Source: Nocardioides sp. (GTDB taxonomy: Bacteria > Actinomycetota > Actinomycetes > Propionibacteriales > Nocardioidaceae). Taken from it: a DNA stretch of 7,662 nt. The position numbers and the translations under genes were made by a program. Under the pieces are notes generated by a model. It did no database searches. It was not told the origin of the DNA and was given only the letters and a program-made list of their open reading frames with translations. Positions 5,234 to 7,662 of this stretch are shown piece by piece; the stretch's first letter is position 1; each line of letters starts with the position of its first letter. Location of the stretch: contig JAPSKJ010000096.1 of assembly GCA_031177735.1 (NCBI GenBank), positions 1 to 7,662 on the forward strand. Reading direction: 5' to 3'.

Positions 5234-6163
5234 GTGCCTGAGTCCGTGCAGCCGGTGCTTCCGCCCAGCGGTGAGCAGTTCGCGATCAGTGCGGCGGGCT
5301 ACACCGCCGTCGTCACCGAGAGCGGCGGCGCGCTGCGCACGCTCGAGTTCGAGGGACGGGCGCTCGTCGACGGCTTCGCCGAGGACGCCACCTCCAGCGG
5401 TGGCCGGGGTCAGCTGTTGATGCCGTGGCCCAACCGGATCCGCGACGGCCGCTACACCTTCGGCGGCACGACCCATCAGCTCGCGCTCAGCGAGCCGTCT
5501 CGCCACAACGCCTCCCACGGACTCGCCCGCTGGGCGGCGTGGTCGCTGGTCGAGCAGCGGGCCGACCGGGTGCGGCTGGGCTACCGGGTCATGGCGCAGA
5601 CCGGCTACCCGTGGACCCTCGACCTCGGCGTGGAGTACGCCGTCGGCCCGGCCGGTCTCACAATCACCCAGTCCGCGACCAACCGGGCGGCCGACCCGGC
5701 GCCGTACGCCTGCGGTGCGCATCCCTATCTCTCGGTCGGCGACGGGCCGGTGGACGGCTGGACGCTGGAGCTGCCGGCCGCGACCCGCCTGGCCAGCGAC
5801 CCCGAGCGGCTGCTGCCGACCGGGCGGGAGGACGTGACCGGCACGGAGTTCGACTTCCGGGCCGCCCGGGTGATCGGCGCGACGGCCTTCAACCACGCCT
5901 TCACCGACCTGGTCCGCGACGGCGAGGGCCGGGCGACCACCCGGCTGACCCATCCCTCCGGCACGGGCGTCGACCTGTGGGTCGACGCCGCCCATCCGTG
6001 GCTGCTGGTCTACTCCGCCGACGACGTGCCCGCCACGGCGCGCCGCTCGCTCGCCGTCGAGCCGATGACCGCGCCGCCGGACGCGTTCAACTCCGGCGAC
6101 GACCTGGTCACCCTCGAGCCCGGAGGCACCCACCGGGCGACCTGGGGCATCCGCGCGGCGTGA
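5234..6163 (+). CDS. Aldose 1-epimerase family protein (galactose mutarotase-like)
   Basis: A 309-residue cytoplasmic protein of the GalM beta-sandwich family, which interconverts alpha and beta anomers of aldoses; some relatives act on other sugars or sugar phosphates. Family landmarks are present: MPWPNRIRDGRYTFGG (63-78, with the NR pair), NASHGLAR (92-99, H95), GAHPYLSVG (161-169, H163) and LAVEPMTAPPDAFNSG (273-288, E276). H95, H163 and E276 correspond to the substrate-binding/catalytic histidines and the glutamate base of mutarotases. Length is normal and there is no signal peptide. I chose GTG at 5234, 10 bp after the previous stop; the GGAG ahead of it is closer than usual (two bases). 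It ends the plus-strand run and converges on the PH-domain gene 40 bp away. Which sugar it handles, and whether it serves the PLP enzyme or the kinase-like protein, is unknown. Confidence 0.93.
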   Translation: MPESVQPVLPPSGEQFAISAAGYTAVVTESGGALRTLEFEGRALVDGFAEDATSSGGRGQLLMPWPNRIRDGRYTFGGTTHQLALSEPSRHNASHGLARWAAWSLVEQRADRVRLGYRVMAQTGYPWTLDLGVEYAVGPAGLTITQSATNRAADPAPYACGAHPYLSVGDGPVDGWTLELPAATRLASDPERLLPTGREDVTGTEFDFRAARVIGATAFNHAFTDLVRDGEGRATTRLTHPSGTGVDLWVDAAHPWLLVYSADDVPATARRSLAVEPMTAPPDAFNSGDDLVTLEPGGTHRATWGIRAA

Positions 6164-6203
6164 GCCTGAAGAGCGCCGGCGGGCCGAGCAGGCCGCCGTC
6201 GGC
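6164..6203. terminator. GC-rich imperfect hairpin in a convergent gap
   Basis: The 40 bp between two converging stop codons contain GCCGGCGGGCC, a short GAGCA loop, and GGCCGCCGTCGGC, which pair with one or two bulges. No T-run follows on either strand, so it is at best a weak bidirectional terminator, judged mainly by position. Confidence 0.3.
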
Positions 6204-6671
6204 TCAGCCGAGCTCCGCGGCGAGCGCGCGCAGCTGGCGCACCGCCTGGCGGGCGGTGGCGCCGTCGGAGCCCTGGATGCCCAAGGCAGAGACGGTGCTG
6301 CCGTCGGCGAGGTCGAGCGTGGCCCACGGCGCTCCGGGCGGCATGCTGACGGCGACGATCTCGGCCCACTCGTAGCTGCGCCGCCGGTAGCCGTTGACGA
6401 CGGTCAGACCCTCCCGGGTCGCCGTCACGCGCGAGCGGGTCATCGCGTTCACCGCGATCAGCACCAGCAGCGCGAGGAAGGCCAGCGTGCCGAGCTGGAA
6501 GGGCGTGAACGCGTCGCGGGTCTCCTGGTCGAAGCTGGTCCAGGCGACGGCGCAGACGGCGGCCAGGCCGATCACCAGGACCAGGCTGACGATGCGGGGG
6601 CCGATCGGACGCCAGGTCCTCGGCAGGGCCGGCAGCGCCTCCCCCGTCCCCGGCTCAGAGGCGGCAGGCAT
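6204..6671 (-). CDS. Membrane-anchored PH-domain protein (bacterial PH, bPH_6 type)
   Basis: A 155-residue protein with two membrane segments and a C-terminal bacterial PH domain. Hydrophobic stretches are IVSLVLVIGLAAVCAVAW (27-44) and LGTLAFLALLVLIAVNAM (60-77). The PH-like part begins RSRVTATREGLTVVNGYRRR (79-98) and continues YEWAEIVAVSMPPGAPWATL and LADGSTVSALGIQ. It ends in an amphipathic helix (ARQAVRQLRALAAELG) that should sit in the cytoplasm. Function unknown; the family is widespread in actinobacteria, often beside hisG. I chose ATG at 6671-6669 (MPAASEPGTG), which overlaps the end of hisG by 17 bp in another frame. No Shine-Dalgarno is visible, so translational coupling to hisG is likely. 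A GTG at 6701 would add ten residues. It is downstream of hisE-hisG on the same strand and converges on the aldose 1-epimerase gene. Confidence 0.88.
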   Translation of the reverse strand: MPAASEPGTGEALPALPRTWRPIGPRIVSLVLVIGLAAVCAVAWTSFDQETRDAFTPFQLGTLAFLALLVLIAVNAMTRSRVTATREGLTVVNGYRRRSYEWAEIVAVSMPPGAPWATLDLADGSTVSALGIQGSDGATARQAVRQLRALAAELG

Positions 6672-7563
6672 GGATGTCGGTGAGGAGGATGCCGCGAGCA
6701 CCCAACGCGTACAGCTCGTCCATCAGGCGCTGGGCGCCGTTGCGCGGCACCATCGCGCGGACCGCCACCCAACCCTCGCGGTGCAGCGGGGAGACCGTCG
6801 GCCCCTCGATGCCGGGGGTCAGCTTCACCGCGGCGGAGACGTCCTCGGCGCGGATGTCGTAGTCCATCATCACGTAGCTGCGAGCCACCAGGACGCCCTC
6901 GAGCCGGCGCTTGAAGATCTCGAAGCCTGCCGGGATCGCACCCGAGCGGGTGACCAGGACGGCCTCCGACTCCAGGATCGTCTCACCGAAGGTCTCCAAC
7001 CCGGCGCGGCGCAGGGTGCTGCCGGTCTCGACCACATCCGCGATGACGTCGGCGACGCCCAGCTGGATGCTGGTCTCGACCGCGCCGTCCAGCCGCACCA
7101 CGGTCGCGGCGATGCCGCGCCGCTCGAGGAAGGCGGAGACGACGCCGACGTACGACGTCGCGATCCGGGTGCCCTCGAGCTGGGCCAGCTCGGTGTACTG
7201 CCCGGCCGGGCCGGCGAAGCGGAACCGGGATCGTCCGAAGCCGAGACCCATGACCTCCTCGGCCTTGGCGCCGGAGTCGTAGAGCAGGTCGCGGCCGGTG
7301 ACGCCGACGTCGAGGGTGCCCTCACCGACGTAGAGCGCGATGTCGCGGGGTCGCAGGTAGAAGAACTCGACCCCGTTGTCCTCGTCGATGAGGGTCAGCT
7401 GCTTCGGGTCGTCGCGCTGCCGGTAGCCCGACTCGCGGAGGATGTCGGTCGCCGCGAGCGAGAGCGCTCCCTTGTTGGGCAGGGCGATGCGCAGCAGGCC
7501 GCTGGAGTGCGACTCAGCAGTGCTGCCGGCAGTGCTGCCGGTGGTGGTGCCGGTGGTGGTCAC
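6655..7563 (-). CDS. hisG: ATP phosphoribosyltransferase, long form (HisG_L)
   Basis: Catalyses the committed step of histidine synthesis: ATP + PRPP to phosphoribosyl-ATP + pyrophosphate, feedback-inhibited by histidine. The 302-residue product shows LRIALPNKGALS (24-35), the GVTGRDLLYDSG strand-loop (87-98) and the PRPP-binding loop ADVIADVVETGSTLR (171-185). A C-terminal ACT-like regulatory domain runs from about 228 to the end (KLTPGIEGPTVSPL, GWVAVRAMVPR, ARGILLTDIHACRL), so this is the long, self-regulated form that needs no HisZ. Residues 2-17 are an unusual Thr/Gly/Ser repeat encoded by 12-bp tandem repeats; conserved sequence starts near residue 22. The start is GTG at 7563-7561, preceded at five bases by GAGG within GAGGAA, which overlaps the hisE stop. 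It follows hisE by seven bases and overlaps the PH-domain gene, so the three should be co-transcribed. Confidence 0.97.
   Translation of the reverse strand: MTTTGTTTGSTAGSTAESHSSGLLRIALPNKGALSLAATDILRESGYRQRDDPKQLTLIDEDNGVEFFYLRPRDIALYVGEGTLDVGVTGRDLLYDSGAKAEEVMGLGFGRSRFRFAGPAGQYTELAQLEGTRIATSYVGVVSAFLERRGIAATVVRLDGAVETSIQLGVADVIADVVETGSTLRRAGLETFGETILESEAVLVTRSGAIPAGFEIFKRRLEGVLVARSYVMMDYDIRAEDVSAAVKLTPGIEGPTVSPLHREGWVAVRAMVPRNGAQRLMDELYALGARGILLTDIHACRL
7517..7560 (-). repeat. 12-bp tandem repeats in the 5' end of hisG
   Basis: On the plus strand GCAGTGCTGCCG occurs twice back to back (7517-7528 and 7529-7540). It is followed by GTGGTGGTGCCG (7541-7552) and a partial GTGGTGGT (7553-7560). 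The period keeps frame and encodes four tetrapeptides in hisG: TTTG, TTTG, STAG and STAE, right after the initiator residue. Confidence 0.85.
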
Positions 7564-7566
7564 GGG

Positions 7567-7572
7567 TTCCTC
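7567..7572 (-). promoter_or_regulatory. hisG Shine-Dalgarno, GAGGAA
   Basis: GAGGAA on the minus strand, with GAGG five bases before the GTG start of hisG. It shares bases with the hisE stop codon (TGAGGAA), so ribosomes ending hisE are well placed to start hisG. It supports GTG 7563 as the start and therefore the repeat-encoded N-terminal tail. Confidence 0.75.
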
Positions 7573-7662
7573 ACAGGTGGGCGTAGACGTCGTCGAGCTC
7601 GAGGCCGCTGGCCAGCATGAGCACCTGGGCGTGGTAGAGCAGCTGGGAGATCTCCAGGGCGG
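7571..7662 (-). CDS. hisE: Phosphoribosyl-ATP pyrophosphatase, C-terminal end only
   Basis: HisE hydrolyses phosphoribosyl-ATP to phosphoribosyl-AMP, the second step of histidine synthesis, acting directly on the HisG product. Only the last 29 residues are in the window. They read ALEISQLLYHAQVLMLASGL and then ELDDVYAHL before TGA at 7573-7571. The E-x-x-x-LLYH helix is the conserved C-terminal part of the all-alpha MazG-like fold, where the acidic residue contributes to metal binding. The 5' end lies beyond position 7662. Seven bases separate its stop from the hisG start, a pairing common in actinobacteria, where hisE and hisG sit apart from the main his operon. Confidence 0.9.
   Translation of the reverse strand, partial: ALEISQLLYHAQVLMLASGLELDDVYAHL

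Noticed and set aside
5051..6133. Minus-strand reading frame of 360 codons
   Set aside because: It is antisense to the aldose 1-epimerase gene, which has clear catalytic residues; the antisense product shows no motif.
1..7662. CRISPR array, tRNA or rRNA gene, transposon ends, phage or toxin-antitoxin genes
   Set aside because: I looked for regularly spaced repeats, tRNA-like cloverleafs, transposase motifs and paired small genes on both strands and saw none; the only tandem repeat is the coding one in hisG.

Overview
The window is very GC-rich and reads as ordinary chromosome of a high-GC actinobacterium. Gene content, the long AEK-rich tail on IF3, and the order SseB - infC - rpmI - rplT - RNA methyltransferase fit the Nocardioides/Propionibacteriales and Streptomyces side of the phylum. 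The genus is an inference from family recall, not something the sequence proves. I see no rRNA, tRNA, CRISPR array, insertion sequence or phage gene.

Layout. (1) Positions 1-2955, minus strand, read right to left: an SseB-domain protein, a 320-bp gap holding a structured leader, then infC, rpmI and rplT (translation initiation factor IF3 and ribosomal proteins bL35 and bL20). Next comes a SpoU/TrmH-type RNA 2'-O-methyltransferase cut by the left edge. (2) Positions 3000-6163, plus strand: a tight four-gene run of a small membrane protein, a fold-type III PLP enzyme, a P-loop kinase-like protein and an aldose 1-epimerase family protein. Gaps are 10-15 bp or the genes overlap, so it is probably one transcript. 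(3) Positions 6204-7662, minus strand: the 3' end of hisE, hisG (long form) and a membrane-anchored PH-domain protein overlapping the end of hisG. They converge on the plus-strand run.

How the parts work together. Regions 1 and 3 are housekeeping: translation initiation, 50S assembly, RNA modification, and the first two steps of histidine synthesis. Region 2 joins enzyme types usually linked to amino-acid or sugar metabolism, but nothing here fixes the substrate.

The most interesting signals are in non-coding RNA and at start codons. The infC leader has a perfect 12-bp hairpin followed by a U-rich stretch, like a terminator. An upstream loop is complementary to its 5' arm, so an attenuation switch is possible. 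infC itself starts at ATC behind a strong GGAGG. The gaps before rpmI and before rplT carry a repeated motif that can form similar hairpins, plausible binding sites for one regulator such as L20. The P-loop kinase gene has a perfect Shine-Dalgarno sequence placed for an ACG codon rather than for any standard start. I found no convincing sign of a wholly new defence or mobile system.
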